DNA of 64,000 bases from Leptospiraceae bacterium (GTDB taxonomy: Bacteria; Spirochaetota; Leptospiria; Leptospirales; Leptospiraceae). A program made the position numbers and the translations under genes. Where the stretch lies: NCBI GenBank assembly GCA_024233835.1, contig JACKPC010000002.1, forward strand, positions 333,001-397,000, read 5' to 3'. Shown piece by piece: positions 52,828 through 62,631 of the stretch. The notes beneath the pieces are model-generated. The model was not told the origin of the DNA. It saw only the letters and a program-made list of their open reading frames with translations, and did no database searches. Position 1 is the stretch's first letter. Every line of letters starts with the position of its first letter.

Positions 52828-54381
52828 GATAGTTCCGTTAATAATAAATTAGAACTTGAGATACGTGGTGAAAGGGCTTCTGTATTTGTTCGCTTCTTTT
52901 TAACTTTTGTTTTTGCCGCAGGAAGTTTCATTGGCTACAGCATTAAACAGGATGTTTATGAAATCATTCATTTCTTTATTACCGGTGTTGCTATATATGC
53001 TGTATCTCCCATCTTTTCAATTATAATTCTAAGCCTGAGAAAATACAGACCCTATGTGAAATACATAGGGATGCTAATAGAAACCATCGGTTATTCCTTT
53101 GTTATTTTCGGCTATCTCGCGGTGAAAACACCGGAGTACATGTCCAGAGGTACCAATAACACCACCCTCCTCGGTGTATACTACCTCCTTATCGTATCTG
53201 CAACCTTACGATTTTCTACCCGCTTTACTATTTTTTCCGGTAGCATTGTAACTTTTTTATTTTTAATTTCTTCAATCACCCTTCTTCTTGCCGGGGGAAC
53301 TATCGGTCCGAATCCGATTAATGCTCCCACAATCATTGTCTGCACTCTTTTCTTAACTGCCATGACCATTGCTTCCTCTATAGGAACCTATTTTGTCCGA
53401 AGTATTTTAGAAAACTTAAATGAATCCGAAAAAAATGCAAAGCAGCAAGAAAAGCATGTAAAAGAAATATTAGAAGAAAGTAAAATAGCTATAGATGAAT
53501 TAAACACAATTTACTCTCAGTTAGAAACAATCGTTCAGTCCAATCATGATATCAGTAATAAGCAAAAATCTATCACAGAAGAAGTAAAACAGGCCTTTTC
53601 GGAAGGAAATCATAGCTTAAAAGAAATGGCTTCTATGATTGAAGATCAGGATGTTTTAAGTGAAAATTCCAAAAAAGCTATGGACATCCTGACGGAAGAC
53701 ACACAGCACATTGAAAAAATCAGCGCCCAGGTTTCTATGAAAGGTACCTCGAGTCTTTCCAAAGCAGAAATAGGAGAAAAAGAACTCGCCAATACTGTTT
53801 CCGAAATTGAAAATATACGTTCCTCCTCTCAAAAGGTAAGTAAAATCATCAGTGTGATATACAGCATTGCCAAGCAAACCAATCTGTTGGCCCTTAATGC
53901 AGCTATAGAAGCAGCGAGGGCTGGTGACGATGGCCAGGGTTTTGCAGTTGTAGCTGAAGAAATCGGAAAATTAGCCGGTCACGCAGGAAACAATGCAAGA
54001 CAAATTGAAGCCCTTGTTAATGAAATGAAGCTTTCAATAGAGAATGGTACGGAAAAGATAAAGCTCTCTGTAGATTCTATTGGAGAAATCATTTCAGGCA
54101 TCAAAGACATCATTATTGATGTAAAAGAACTTTCCGAAAGAATTAATAAACAGATGGAACAGGTAGAAACTACCCAGCTCAATGCAAACAAGGGACAGGA
54201 ACTCTCAGCACAAATTCGTAATTCAATGAAATCTCAAGAGAAAAGTCAGAGTTTTGTTCATTTAGCTATATTAAATTTGAATAAAACAGGCTCTCTACTC
54301 AGTAATAAAGCAGATGAACTGAGTAAAAGTACGGTTCATCTTGAAAAAATTCGAAACCGTTTAAACGAAAAGATTCAATAA
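52825..54381 (+). CDS. methyl-accepting chemotaxis protein-like receptor
   Basis: A 518-residue protein. The first 195 residues contain about six hydrophobic segments, with no classical periplasmic domain. Residues 240-510 are a long coiled coil with the chemoreceptor signalling tip ISVIYSIAKQTNLLALNAAIEAARAGDDGQGFAVVAEEIGKLA, which binds CheA/CheW. It probably senses a signal in or near the membrane. The start codon lies inside a repeat shared with the cyclase gene. A radical SAM gene follows 2 bp later. Confidence 0.92.
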   Translation: MDSSVNNKLELEIRGERASVFVRFFLTFVFAAGSFIGYSIKQDVYEIIHFFITGVAIYAVSPIFSIIILSLRKYRPYVKYIGMLIETIGYSFVIFGYLAVKTPEYMSRGTNNTTLLGVYYLLIVSATLRFSTRFTIFSGSIVTFLFLISSITLLLAGGTIGPNPINAPTIIVCTLFLTAMTIASSIGTYFVRSILENLNESEKNAKQQEKHVKEILEESKIAIDELNTIYSQLETIVQSNHDISNKQKSITEEVKQAFSEGNHSLKEMASMIEDQDVLSENSKKAMDILTEDTQHIEKISAQVSMKGTSSLSKAEIGEKELANTVSEIENIRSSSQKVSKIISVIYSIAKQTNLLALNAAIEAARAGDDGQGFAVVAEEIGKLAGHAGNNARQIEALVNEMKLSIENGTEKIKLSVDSIGEIISGIKDIIIDVKELSERINKQMEQVETTQLNANKGQELSAQIRNSMKSQEKSQSFVHLAILNLNKTGSLLSNKADELSKSTVHLEKIRNRLNEKIQ

Positions 54382-54383
54382 AC

Positions 54384-55238
54384 ATGAAAGATACTGTATT
54401 CCAGAGACATGAAAGAGAATTCGATAAGAATTTATATACCTACCCGGTTATTTCCCGACGTTCTGCCGGTCTATCAATAGGCATAAATCTTTCCTTAAGA
54501 AAGGAATGTAACTTTGACTGTGTTTATTGTCAGGTCGACAGAACAACGTATTTAAGCAATTCCAAAGATATTCAGCTTTTTATATTAGAAGAAGAACTTA
54601 GGGCATTGATTGAGAAAACTTTGGATGAAACGATCTTCTCCCACCCCAGGTTTCGAGATACCCCTGAAAAATTCCGAGTTCTAAAGGACATTTCCCTGAG
54701 TGGAGATGGAGAGCCGACAAGCAGCAAGTTTTTTGTAGAAGTTACAGATTTAGTCCTTAAAATCATAAAAGAATATAAGACTAAAGGAATATTCATAAAA
54801 CCAATAGTAATTACAAACGCCAGCTTACTTCACAGAAAAACAGTGAAGGAACAATTATTAAAATTTACTCAGGAAGGAGGAGGTCCCTGGATAAAACTGG
54901 ATGCCGGTACCAAACAAGAGTTTTTAAAAATTGCTGATAGCTCCATTTCCTTTTCAACTATTTTAGAAAATATTCTATCCTTCTCCAAATTAACACCGAT
55001 CTATCTACAAACAATACTGTATTCAGACTCAGGAAAGTTATCCTTTTCTACTGAATCCATGATTTCCTGCTTGCAAAACTTACAAGAAAAAGGGGCTCAG
55101 ATAAAAACAATGCAACTATACACTTTAGCCCGCAGAACCAAAGAGAAAAACCTGAAAGCAGTAGAAAAAGACGTTCTAAATGAGGTAGCCAATCAAATTC
55201 AATCTCAAACCGGCATTGAACTTGAAATATACCCCTGA
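54384..55238 (+). CDS. radical SAM protein
   Basis: A 284-residue radical SAM enzyme. The cluster ligands are in GINLSLRKECNFDCVYCQVD (CxxxCxxC). DISLSGDGEPTSS is the SAM-binding region, and PWIKLDAGTKQEFLKI the later block. The family is related to proteins that modify wybutosine-type tRNA or act in unknown reactions. It starts 2 bp after the chemoreceptor stop and is followed 3 bp later by an ABC ATPase, forming one operon. Confidence 0.85.
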   Translation: MKDTVFQRHEREFDKNLYTYPVISRRSAGLSIGINLSLRKECNFDCVYCQVDRTTYLSNSKDIQLFILEEELRALIEKTLDETIFSHPRFRDTPEKFRVLKDISLSGDGEPTSSKFFVEVTDLVLKIIKEYKTKGIFIKPIVITNASLLHRKTVKEQLLKFTQEGGGPWIKLDAGTKQEFLKIADSSISFSTILENILSFSKLTPIYLQTILYSDSGKLSFSTESMISCLQNLQEKGAQIKTMQLYTLARRTKEKNLKAVEKDVLNEVANQIQSQTGIELEIYP

Positions 55239-55241
55239 AAA

Positions 55242-56024
55242 ATGAATCTCATAGAAGTACAAAATCTAAGTTTAGAAATAGACAAGAAACCCATTCTAAA
55301 ACAGGTTTCTTTCCATTTAGAAGAAGAGAAAATTTTCGGTCTGATAGGAGGTTCCGGTTCGGGCAAGAGCACTCTCTTTAAAGCCATTCTTTCTCTCCCC
55401 TTAGCGAGGCAGGCAAGTCTAAAAGGTAATATTTTTATAAAAGGACAAAAACCGGAGAGAATTCAAAGAAGACTGATTCAGCCAATTTTTCAAGATCCTT
55501 TTGTTTATTTTAATCCGAACTGGAATTTACAGGAAGCTTTAGAAGAACCTCTTATTATAAATTTCAAATTAAACCCCGAAGCCCGTCTGGAAAAAATTCA
55601 GTCTTTGCTAAAAGAATTCTCTCTTGAAACCAATATCTTAAAACAGAATATCAAGAAATTTTCCGGCGGAGAACTCCAAAGACTGGCTATTATCCGAGCT
55701 CTACTCTGTGAACCTGAAATTTTACTAATGGATGAACCGGTCAGTGCCCTGGATACGGTAATTCAACAGGAGGTTGTAGAAATCATACGGAACTTAAATC
55801 GAGAAAAAAAACTTTCCATTCTTTTTATTTCTCACGACATAGAGCTTGTTTCCTATCTCTGTGACTATATCTTTGTAATGAAAGAAGGCGAAATCATCGA
55901 AAGCGGAAACCCGGAACAACTATACAAAAACGCTGCTAAAGACTACACAAAACTTTTATTTCAGTCAAGAAACCTACAAACGATCCGGAGAAAAATAAGA
56001 AAAGGGAACGGGACGATAGAATAA
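55242..56024 (+). CDS. ABC transporter ATP-binding protein, Opp/Dpp-like
   Basis: A 260-residue ATPase. Walker A is GLIGGSGSGKSTL, the Q-loop QPIFQDPFVYFNPNWNLQEAL, the signature FSGGELQRLAI, Walker B EILLMDEPVSALD, and the H-loop LFISHDIEL. The pattern, with DPFVYFNPNWNL, is like OppF/DppF peptide ATPases. No permease gene is nearby, so partners lie elsewhere. Its end overlaps the convergent gene by 51 bp. Confidence 0.9.
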   Translation: MNLIEVQNLSLEIDKKPILKQVSFHLEEEKIFGLIGGSGSGKSTLFKAILSLPLARQASLKGNIFIKGQKPERIQRRLIQPIFQDPFVYFNPNWNLQEALEEPLIINFKLNPEARLEKIQSLLKEFSLETNILKQNIKKFSGGELQRLAIIRALLCEPEILLMDEPVSALDTVIQQEVVEIIRNLNREKKLSILFISHDIELVSYLCDYIFVMKEGEIIESGNPEQLYKNAAKDYTKLLFQSRNLQTIRRKIRKGNGTIE

Positions 56025-57182
56025 ATCCAGAGAAAGCCGTATCCATTTATTACGCTTAACTAAAATATAGTGATAGTTTTTTCTATCCATTAACTTTCCC
56101 GCTCTATCATAGTAATCTTTTCTTATAACTTTTCCCTCTTCATAAAGTATTGATTTCTGCGGCTTCTTTGAAAATCCATAATAAAGAACTGCTTCCTGGT
56201 TTCCTTTATAAGAATAGAGAATTTTACGATAACCTTCATAGTTATACACAGGTTTATTTTTAAAGTCCGTATAATACTCCATTTTTTTTCGACCTTTTTT
56301 ATCGTAATGAATATGCAATACGGGTATGCCGTTTTCATCTCCGGCAATTCTACGGGTGGAATCGTAATTCACAATTTTCACGAGCTTGCCCGAACGAGTG
56401 TATAGATATATCTTATAACTATATAATATTCCATTTTTATAAAGTTTTGATAATTTAAGATTACCCATCTTATCATAGGAAAATGTTTCTCTATATCGGA
56501 TACTGTTATCTTCATTGAATACCATTTTTTCAAGAAGAAGCTTACCTTTCCTTTTATACTTTAGCCTCGAATTAATGTCTTCCGGTAACACAGTTGCTTC
56601 TCCGGAAGAAACAAAAGCAGGTAATAAGGTTGTATCTATTTCCGGGAATATAGAGGGAGAAATTTCTTCTTTATTTATATCTAAAGCCTTCTTAAAAGTA
56701 AGTTTATTATTAATATAGGTGTATATGTAGCGATAGACACCCTGTTTGTCCAGAGCAGGTTCTCGGTTTTCGTTAAGATTACTGATAGAAAGTGGTTTGA
56801 GTTCCTTTGAAAATAAAATCGCATGGAACTTCACAGATTTTCCCACAAGACCGGGTATCGAAGGTAAAAGATAAACATAAGCTTTTTTAAATTTTTTAAA
56901 AGTATAGATATATTTCTTTTTTTCTTCCGGTCTATATTCAATACAGGTATAAGACAGTTTTTTATGACGATAAGAAAAGGCCAGAGAGGATTTTTTCTTT
57001 TTCTTTGCCGGGTATACGTAAAGTCTTCTTAACTCTTTATCTTTCTTGATTTTCTTTAGCTGGTATTTATAACCACCGGATAGAGCAATCCACTCATCCT
57101 GGCTTTTTCCTTCAGGAGAGAAAACCAGGATAGTAGAAATTAGAAGGAAGGTGAAAAAACTTTTAGCTTTCAGCTTAAACAA
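55974..57182 (-). CDS. exported YwqK-like repeat protein
   Basis: A 402-residue protein with a signal peptide (FFTFLLISTILVFSPEGKSQ). The second half is made of YwqK/MORN-like repeats: LLLEKMVFNEDNSIRYRETFSYDKMGNLKL, YKNGILYSYKIYLYTRSGKLVKI, YYDRAGKLMDRKNYH. Such repeats are found in surface or antitoxin-like proteins. The role is unknown. TTG at 57182 is the start; it follows the SpiroCoCo gene by 10 bp. Confidence 0.72.
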   Translation of the reverse strand: MFKLKAKSFFTFLLISTILVFSPEGKSQDEWIALSGGYKYQLKKIKKDKELRRLYVYPAKKKKKSSLAFSYRHKKLSYTCIEYRPEEKKKYIYTFKKFKKAYVYLLPSIPGLVGKSVKFHAILFSKELKPLSISNLNENREPALDKQGVYRYIYTYINNKLTFKKALDINKEEISPSIFPEIDTTLLPAFVSSGEATVLPEDINSRLKYKRKGKLLLEKMVFNEDNSIRYRETFSYDKMGNLKLSKLYKNGILYSYKIYLYTRSGKLVKIVNYDSTRRIAGDENGIPVLHIHYDKKGRKKMEYYTDFKNKPVYNYEGYRKILYSYKGNQEAVLYYGFSKKPQKSILYEEGKVIRKDYYDRAGKLMDRKNYHYILVKRNKWIRLSLDLFYRPVPFSYFSPDRL

Positions 57183-57192
57183 TTAATCTTTA

Positions 57193-59550
57193 TTAAATAT
57201 TTTTCATTAAAATTGTATGAACTATCTCCAACTCAACTCCTAACTTCTTAGAAATCTCTTCAGGATCCAGATTATCCCTGGTGTAGAGATACATGACCTT
57301 ATCTTTGAATTCGCTCATTACATTATTATACTTTTGATTGCTTCCTGTTTTACGTTTTTTACGGGATTTATTATGACTCGATGTAAGAAAATCAACTTCT
57401 TCCATCATAGAACTAAATTTGGTATATTTATCATCTGCCTCATTCATTAAATCCTGCATACCCTCTTTCATATCCTCGAGGCGTTTTTCCATAGTTGCAA
57501 TCTGCTTATGGCGGATAGAGAGGTCATTTATCATCAATTCTATTTTATTGAATTTGGATTCCATCATCTTCATATCTACACTCTTAGCGTTAATTTCTGC
57601 TAATTTGGTATCAAGAAGTGAGAGAGCCTGGTTAATATCATCTCCCTTTCTATCCAGAAGATCAAAGTCACGTGAAATGTTGTTTAACCTTGCATTCAAT
57701 TCCATAGTGCGTTTTCCCTGTATATTCAGGTTATTCGCCATGAAACTCACCTTCTTACCCATTTCTGAAATATCGTTTAACTTTTGATTCAGAGTATCTT
57801 GAAATTTTTCAATTTCACCAAATTTTTTATCAATAATATCAATGAAAGCCATTTTCTCATTTAGCTTTTCTGCTTTACGGTTGACTATATGGCAGGCCTG
57901 ATTGGTTTTTTCAAGTTCATTCTGAAGTCCGAGAATCTTTGCTTTTTGTGCATCGATCATCTTTAATTCCATTTCAGAATTCTTTTTAGCGGCTAAAACG
58001 AGATCTGCATTACGCAGATAAGAGTTAACATCTTCTTCCCGTATTTTAAGCTTCTCTAATTTAGAAGATATATTTAAATAAGAACTTTCGGAACGACGAA
58101 CCATTTCTTCGACCTTGTCCATATTCGCATGGAACTTTTCCATTTTGCGAACTTTCTCAGCCAGGGCATACATAGAGTTCTTTAAGGAATCCTTTTCCAT
58201 GTGCATCTCGTTGAAAAGGTTCTGTTTCATCACAAGTGCACGTTTCAGCTCGTCTTCAATTCCCTCTTTAATTTTATGAAACTCAGTTTTAGATTTGCTG
58301 AATTCTTTACGGCTGGCTTCAATGAAATCCATATTGGACTTCTTCATCTGATCCAGATATAAATTCGTTTGCCCCTGTAGAATAGAAGATTGATTGGCAA
58401 TGCGTCTATCCAGTGCGGTATTAAACTCATCGATTTTTTTCTTATGTTTATCTAAAAATGCAGAGGTTTGCTCGGAGATTTTTTCATCAAGCTTATCATT
58501 GAACTCATCGATCTGCTTTTTGTTCTCTTCAAAAAGAGTCTCACCGGCTTCTTTTATACGGTGAATGGCTTTATCGGTGTCCAGTTTTATCCGTAATAGC
58601 TTATCCTGAACATCCTTATAAACACTCTCTCCATAACTGGCAATTAAAGCTTCCTGTTCTTCATACAAATTATTGCCGAGCTTTTGGATTTTATTGAGTA
58701 TATCACGTGTTTCTTGCCTGGAAAGCTCTGTCTTTTCCTCAAATTCACTTAGAAGGTTTGAGGTTTTGGCATCCACAGATTCGAGTCGAGTTCTGAATTC
58801 CTTCTCGAATTGGGCTTTATATTCCTGAAACAGATTATCCATCTGAACCTGGAAAAGTTCATTGCTGAATTTTTTACGATCATTCAGGGGAATTTCTAAG
58901 CGAATTACAGTCTCATTATTCTCTCTATCAGAGATCAGACTGAAAATTTGTTTTCCAATCCGGTATTCATTTAAGGAAACCACGTTATCGGGTAAGCTTT
59001 CAGCAACTTCATTGGAAGCTGTGCCGGGTTCAAGAATAGATTGAGTCAGATTTGGCAGGCTCTTTGCTGATTGCAGCTTCTCTCTGAGTCGATATTCTTC
59101 TTCGGGAAGTAAGATAAAATTATTTTTTACAAAAACACTGAGTAATTCGGGACTAAAGTCAAAGGTTGTCTTAACAGAGAGATTATGTTTTTTAAAAGTT
59201 TCTCGATATTTTTCAAAATTATTGCTACCATCCAGTTTTTCTAAAAAGTCCAGCCCTTTCTCGTAATCGGTTTGATTGAAAATGTCAAGCCCCATCTCCA
59301 TAAACAAAGCTCGTTTTAGATTGGCAAAAGTGGCGTGTACGACCATCGCCTTTACCGAATTGTAGCAGATCTCCATGAGATCTTTTCTTTCATACTTTTC
59401 TAAGATGGAAGATATAATTTTACGCAAAGAATCTTCACTGGCATCGGATAAATAATAGGTTTTCACCGATATAGGTTTATTCTCATGTATGGCTTTTGTA
59501 ATTGTTCCGCTTACTTCTTTCACCGGTTTTCTCATCTCACTGTATGACAT
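57193..59550 (-). CDS. SpiroCoCo-family coiled-coil protein
   Basis: A 785-residue protein with 200 N-terminal residues of mixed structure, then continuous coiled coil from about 230 to 720 (heptads with KIQKLGNNLYEEQEALIA, MKMMESKFNKIELMINDLS). The end KVMYLYTRDNLDPEEISKKLGVELEIVHTIL resembles a helix-turn-helix-type cap. This architecture is known as SpiroCoCo in leptospires; its role is unknown, probably structural. I choose ATG 59550 because AGAGGG lies upstream; a GTG at 59562 would fall inside that site. Confidence 0.85.
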   Translation of the reverse strand: MSYSEMRKPVKEVSGTITKAIHENKPISVKTYYLSDASEDSLRKIISSILEKYERKDLMEICYNSVKAMVVHATFANLKRALFMEMGLDIFNQTDYEKGLDFLEKLDGSNNFEKYRETFKKHNLSVKTTFDFSPELLSVFVKNNFILLPEEEYRLREKLQSAKSLPNLTQSILEPGTASNEVAESLPDNVVSLNEYRIGKQIFSLISDRENNETVIRLEIPLNDRKKFSNELFQVQMDNLFQEYKAQFEKEFRTRLESVDAKTSNLLSEFEEKTELSRQETRDILNKIQKLGNNLYEEQEALIASYGESVYKDVQDKLLRIKLDTDKAIHRIKEAGETLFEENKKQIDEFNDKLDEKISEQTSAFLDKHKKKIDEFNTALDRRIANQSSILQGQTNLYLDQMKKSNMDFIEASRKEFSKSKTEFHKIKEGIEDELKRALVMKQNLFNEMHMEKDSLKNSMYALAEKVRKMEKFHANMDKVEEMVRRSESSYLNISSKLEKLKIREEDVNSYLRNADLVLAAKKNSEMELKMIDAQKAKILGLQNELEKTNQACHIVNRKAEKLNEKMAFIDIIDKKFGEIEKFQDTLNQKLNDISEMGKKVSFMANNLNIQGKRTMELNARLNNISRDFDLLDRKGDDINQALSLLDTKLAEINAKSVDMKMMESKFNKIELMINDLSIRHKQIATMEKRLEDMKEGMQDLMNEADDKYTKFSSMMEEVDFLTSSHNKSRKKRKTGSNQKYNNVMSEFKDKVMYLYTRDNLDPEEISKKLGVELEIVHTILMKNI

Positions 59551-59562
59551 ATAATCTTGCAC

Positions 59563-59958
59563 CCTCTGTAGTTTTTATCCCTATTTTTATAATAAAGCAC
59601 TAAAGCTATCTATAGGATTTTACGATAACTAGCTAGTAATTTTTGTAAAGCAAACTTTCCAATATTTTTCATTACTTTTTCATTTTTCATTATGTGACAT
59701 AAACAAGAGTTTTATGAGACATAATTACTTGCATTCCCCCTTATCCTCCAAAAAAACCACCACCAGTTCCTGTAATAGCCTCCCCTCTTTACTTCACTTA
59801 ACTACAAAAGTTCAACGGCTTACGAATCCTATAGTGAAAAATAAGAATGTCAATAAATTATTATACGCTCTACCACTTTTTTTTAAAAAAAATTCTTCCT
59901 ATTGAGCTAATTTTAGAAAAATTCTAAATTTACTTGTTATATTCCTAGAGGATAAAAT
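59563..59958. other. intergenic region between divergent SpiroCoCo and FG-GAP genes
   Basis: 396 bp with no gene I can support. It contains two 13-bp palindromes, TTATGTGACATAA (59690) and TTATGAGACATAA (59712), a T8A8 tract at 59877-59892, and the FG-GAP gene ribosome site TAGAGG. Promoters of both genes probably lie here. A 63-codon frame (59714-59905) is AT- and low-complexity-biased, without a ribosome site, and is not accepted. Confidence 0.7.
59690..59724. promoter_or_regulatory. two tandem 13-bp palindromes, operator-like
   Basis: TTATGTGACATAA (59690-59702) and TTATGAGACATAA (59712-59724) each form TTATG-N-GACATAA-type near-symmetric sites, 22 bp apart centre to centre, about two helical turns. 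This is a typical arrangement for a dimeric repressor or activator. The bound factor is unknown. Confidence 0.6.
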
Positions 59959-62586
59959 ATGAAATATAAACTACTCCTATCCATACTACTTACTTTAACT
60001 TTTTTAGGTTGTAAAATATCTCGAAATTCATCAAAAACAGATTCTTTAAACCGTGTTTTTGCTTCACTTCAGTCTAAATCCACGAATCCAAGGTTTACAG
60101 TTAAGTGTAAAATGAATAATTCTTCCGGCACTGCGGCCCAGAATTGGGTTATTAGTCTGCAATCCAGTCCTTCTTCCGGCGCTGTATCGACCGCTTTAAG
60201 TCTCAGGGCGACCGGAAGCAATGGCACACCAACGCTTTCCCCGAGCGGAATACATTTTCAGGATGCAGATGGCGTAAAAGGAAAAATTTCCGGCTATATA
60301 CAACTATTAAAAGCTAGCTCTGAAACAGATATAACAGGCTACAGACTGTACTGGGGTAAATCAGAAACAGAAAAAATTTCCCAACTCGCCGATTTTAAAA
60401 AGACAAACGGAGATTATAAATACATTCTTGGTAGAAACTCTTCGATTCCTCAGGGAACTTCTTATCTCTTAGCCTATTCTTATAATAATAACGGGGAAAA
60501 CCCGGTACCGGCAGTAAAAAAACTAATCGATATTAATATTATTGCGACTTCCGATCTGAACGGAGAATACAGTCTTCCCGTGGAAATAGGAGGAAAAACG
60601 GTTTATCTCGTAATTAAAGACGGAGAAATATTAGGGGAAATCACCTTTGATCTTTCTGCAATTACCTCAAGCTCGCAAATGGAAGGTGTCAAAGAAGATC
60701 CATCAAAATTAAATCTCAGTATAAATTCTTCTTCCTTCACTGCTACTGTCTTAGATATAAACATTACCTCTTCTGATAATACTCTTACAGCCACATCAAC
60801 ACCTATTCACAAAGCAGAGGGTTTAAGTTTTATAACAGATTCTACAGGGAAAAAAACCGGTCTGTATATAAAAAAAGCCTTAGATGAATCCGATCTCAGT
60901 CATTATGTTATTTACTTCGGACAGAATGGTTTTCGTCTCGGAATTTTTGCTGCCGTTGCCAAAACCGGCTCAGATATAAGCTATTCCATTCCTTCTTCTG
61001 CGAGTCCTCCGGTCGGAGCCGACTCTGTTTTATTGTTTACCAAAAACTCAGCCGGTGAAATGGAGGAAGGAATTAGTTTAGCTTTATCGAATATTACGAC
61101 GGCTCCCGGTTTTACAAACATCTATAACAATGGTAGAGTAGAAACCACATTTCTTTTAGGAACACAAGTAGCTGCCGAAAGTGTAGAAATTTCTATCGAT
61201 GGAGGAAGCTATCAGAGTGTTACAACAAGCGGTACTACCTGGAAATTTTCTTTGCCGGTAGGTATAAATCGCTGGAAAGATGATTCTAAGCATACACTTA
61301 GCCTTCGACATAAAGGAAACAGTCTTACAAATACGATAACAGTTTTCAAAGGAAAAAATAGAGATATTAATGGAGATGGATACCCCGACTTCGCTATTTC
61401 CGAACCTTTTGCCGGTAATAATGGATATGTTCATATTTATCATTCCAATGGAAGCAGTTTGAATACGACTCCTTTTACCATTACCGGTACAGTAACCGAT
61501 TTTGGAACTTCCCTGGCCATAGAAGATATGAACGGAGACGGTTACGCTGATCTGGTAGTTGGTTCACCCAGTGATTCCAATGGAAGTATTTATATTTTCA
61601 CTTCAACTGGTACAGCAGGGATTACAAACTCAAATAATAGTACCTATTTTCATAAAATTACCGGTGCTACTACTTCCTCAATGGGAAGCAGTATTGCCCT
61701 TGCTGACTTCAATGGTGATGGCTACGTTGACATTGCCAGTGGAAATCCAAGTTATTCTACATCCGGTGGAACCTTTATTTATTATTCCAGTACCGGAAGT
61801 TTTAGTAGCTACACTACATCTTCGAATGCTTCCACTTCTTATACGGGAGCTGCTACCAGTGATAATTTAGGAAAGAGCCTTCAAGCAGCCGACTTTAACC
61901 AGGATGGATATACCGATCTTGCCATTTCATCTCCCGGAACAGCTAATGGATTTGTCAATGTTTATAATGGTTCGGCCTCAGGTTTGTCAGGCACGGTAAG
62001 TTTCACCTATACTTCCACATCATCATCCGGTTTTGACAAAGCAGGAACTTCTTTGAGTAGCGGAGACTATAATGGAGACGGGTATCCCGACCTGGCTATT
62101 AGCGGAAATGAAGATAATAACCTGTATCCAAGCGTTAAAATTTTTAATGGTTCTGCTTCAGGCTTAAGTTCTCCTACCTCAATTACAATTATAGGCGGTA
62201 ATTATTCGGGAGAAACAGCCAGCTTTGTAACTTCAGGAGATGTCAACGGAGACGGCTATGATGACATGGCCTTCGGACAACCTTTCTCTTCAGGCGGAAA
62301 TGGAAGAATCCAAATTTTTCTTTCAAGTGGTACAGCAGGTTTAAGTAGTACTGCCTATATGAGTATAGACGGACAGGCTTCCGAACAATTAGGTAGCTCA
62401 GGAATCTTAGTCGACTATAACGGGGATAATAAAAGAGAACTTATTGTAGGAATTCCCGGATACAATACTTCTGCCGGAAGAGCCGGATACACAGGTATTA
62501 GTTCCGGAACTGTAAGCTTAAGTTCTTACCTTTATCCACCGATTCCAACAGCAAACGCAAAATTTGGATATTCATTTTCTAAATAG
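59959..62586 (+). CDS. FG-GAP beta-propeller lipoprotein
   Basis: An 875-residue lipoprotein. Signal ends LTFLGCKIS, with the lipid Cys. The first 450 residues contain two beta-rich repeats with GYRLYWGKSE and HYVIYFGQNG. The last ~420 residues hold seven FG-GAP/integrin-type repeats, each with a Ca-binding DxNGDGYxD loop: DINGDGYPDFAISEP, DMNGDGYADLVVGSP, DFNGDGYVDIASGNP, DFNQDGYTDLAISSP, DYNGDGYPDLAISGN, DVNGDGYDDMAFGQP and a diverged DYNGDNKRELIVGIP. They form a seven-bladed propeller. It is likely surface-exposed. TAGAGG precedes the ATG. Confidence 0.9.
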   Translation: MKYKLLLSILLTLTFLGCKISRNSSKTDSLNRVFASLQSKSTNPRFTVKCKMNNSSGTAAQNWVISLQSSPSSGAVSTALSLRATGSNGTPTLSPSGIHFQDADGVKGKISGYIQLLKASSETDITGYRLYWGKSETEKISQLADFKKTNGDYKYILGRNSSIPQGTSYLLAYSYNNNGENPVPAVKKLIDINIIATSDLNGEYSLPVEIGGKTVYLVIKDGEILGEITFDLSAITSSSQMEGVKEDPSKLNLSINSSSFTATVLDINITSSDNTLTATSTPIHKAEGLSFITDSTGKKTGLYIKKALDESDLSHYVIYFGQNGFRLGIFAAVAKTGSDISYSIPSSASPPVGADSVLLFTKNSAGEMEEGISLALSNITTAPGFTNIYNNGRVETTFLLGTQVAAESVEISIDGGSYQSVTTSGTTWKFSLPVGINRWKDDSKHTLSLRHKGNSLTNTITVFKGKNRDINGDGYPDFAISEPFAGNNGYVHIYHSNGSSLNTTPFTITGTVTDFGTSLAIEDMNGDGYADLVVGSPSDSNGSIYIFTSTGTAGITNSNNSTYFHKITGATTSSMGSSIALADFNGDGYVDIASGNPSYSTSGGTFIYYSSTGSFSSYTTSSNASTSYTGAATSDNLGKSLQAADFNQDGYTDLAISSPGTANGFVNVYNGSASGLSGTVSFTYTSTSSSGFDKAGTSLSSGDYNGDGYPDLAISGNEDNNLYPSVKIFNGSASGLSSPTSITIIGGNYSGETASFVTSGDVNGDGYDDMAFGQPFSSGGNGRIQIFLSSGTAGLSSTAYMSIDGQASEQLGSSGILVDYNGDNKRELIVGIPGYNTSAGRAGYTGISSGTVSLSSYLYPPIPTANAKFGYSFSK

Positions 62587-62631
62587 AACTTTGTAAAAGG
62601 CGAGTATTAGCTTTCTCGCCTTCGATTTTCT

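Noticed and set aside
59877..59892. T8A8 tract as a terminator
   Set aside because: It is a symmetric AT tract without GC stem; more likely a bend or promoter-upstream element.
59714..59905. 63-codon open frame in the SpiroCoCo/FG-GAP spacer
   Set aside because: Low-complexity, no ribosome site, overlaps the second palindrome; not credible as a gene.
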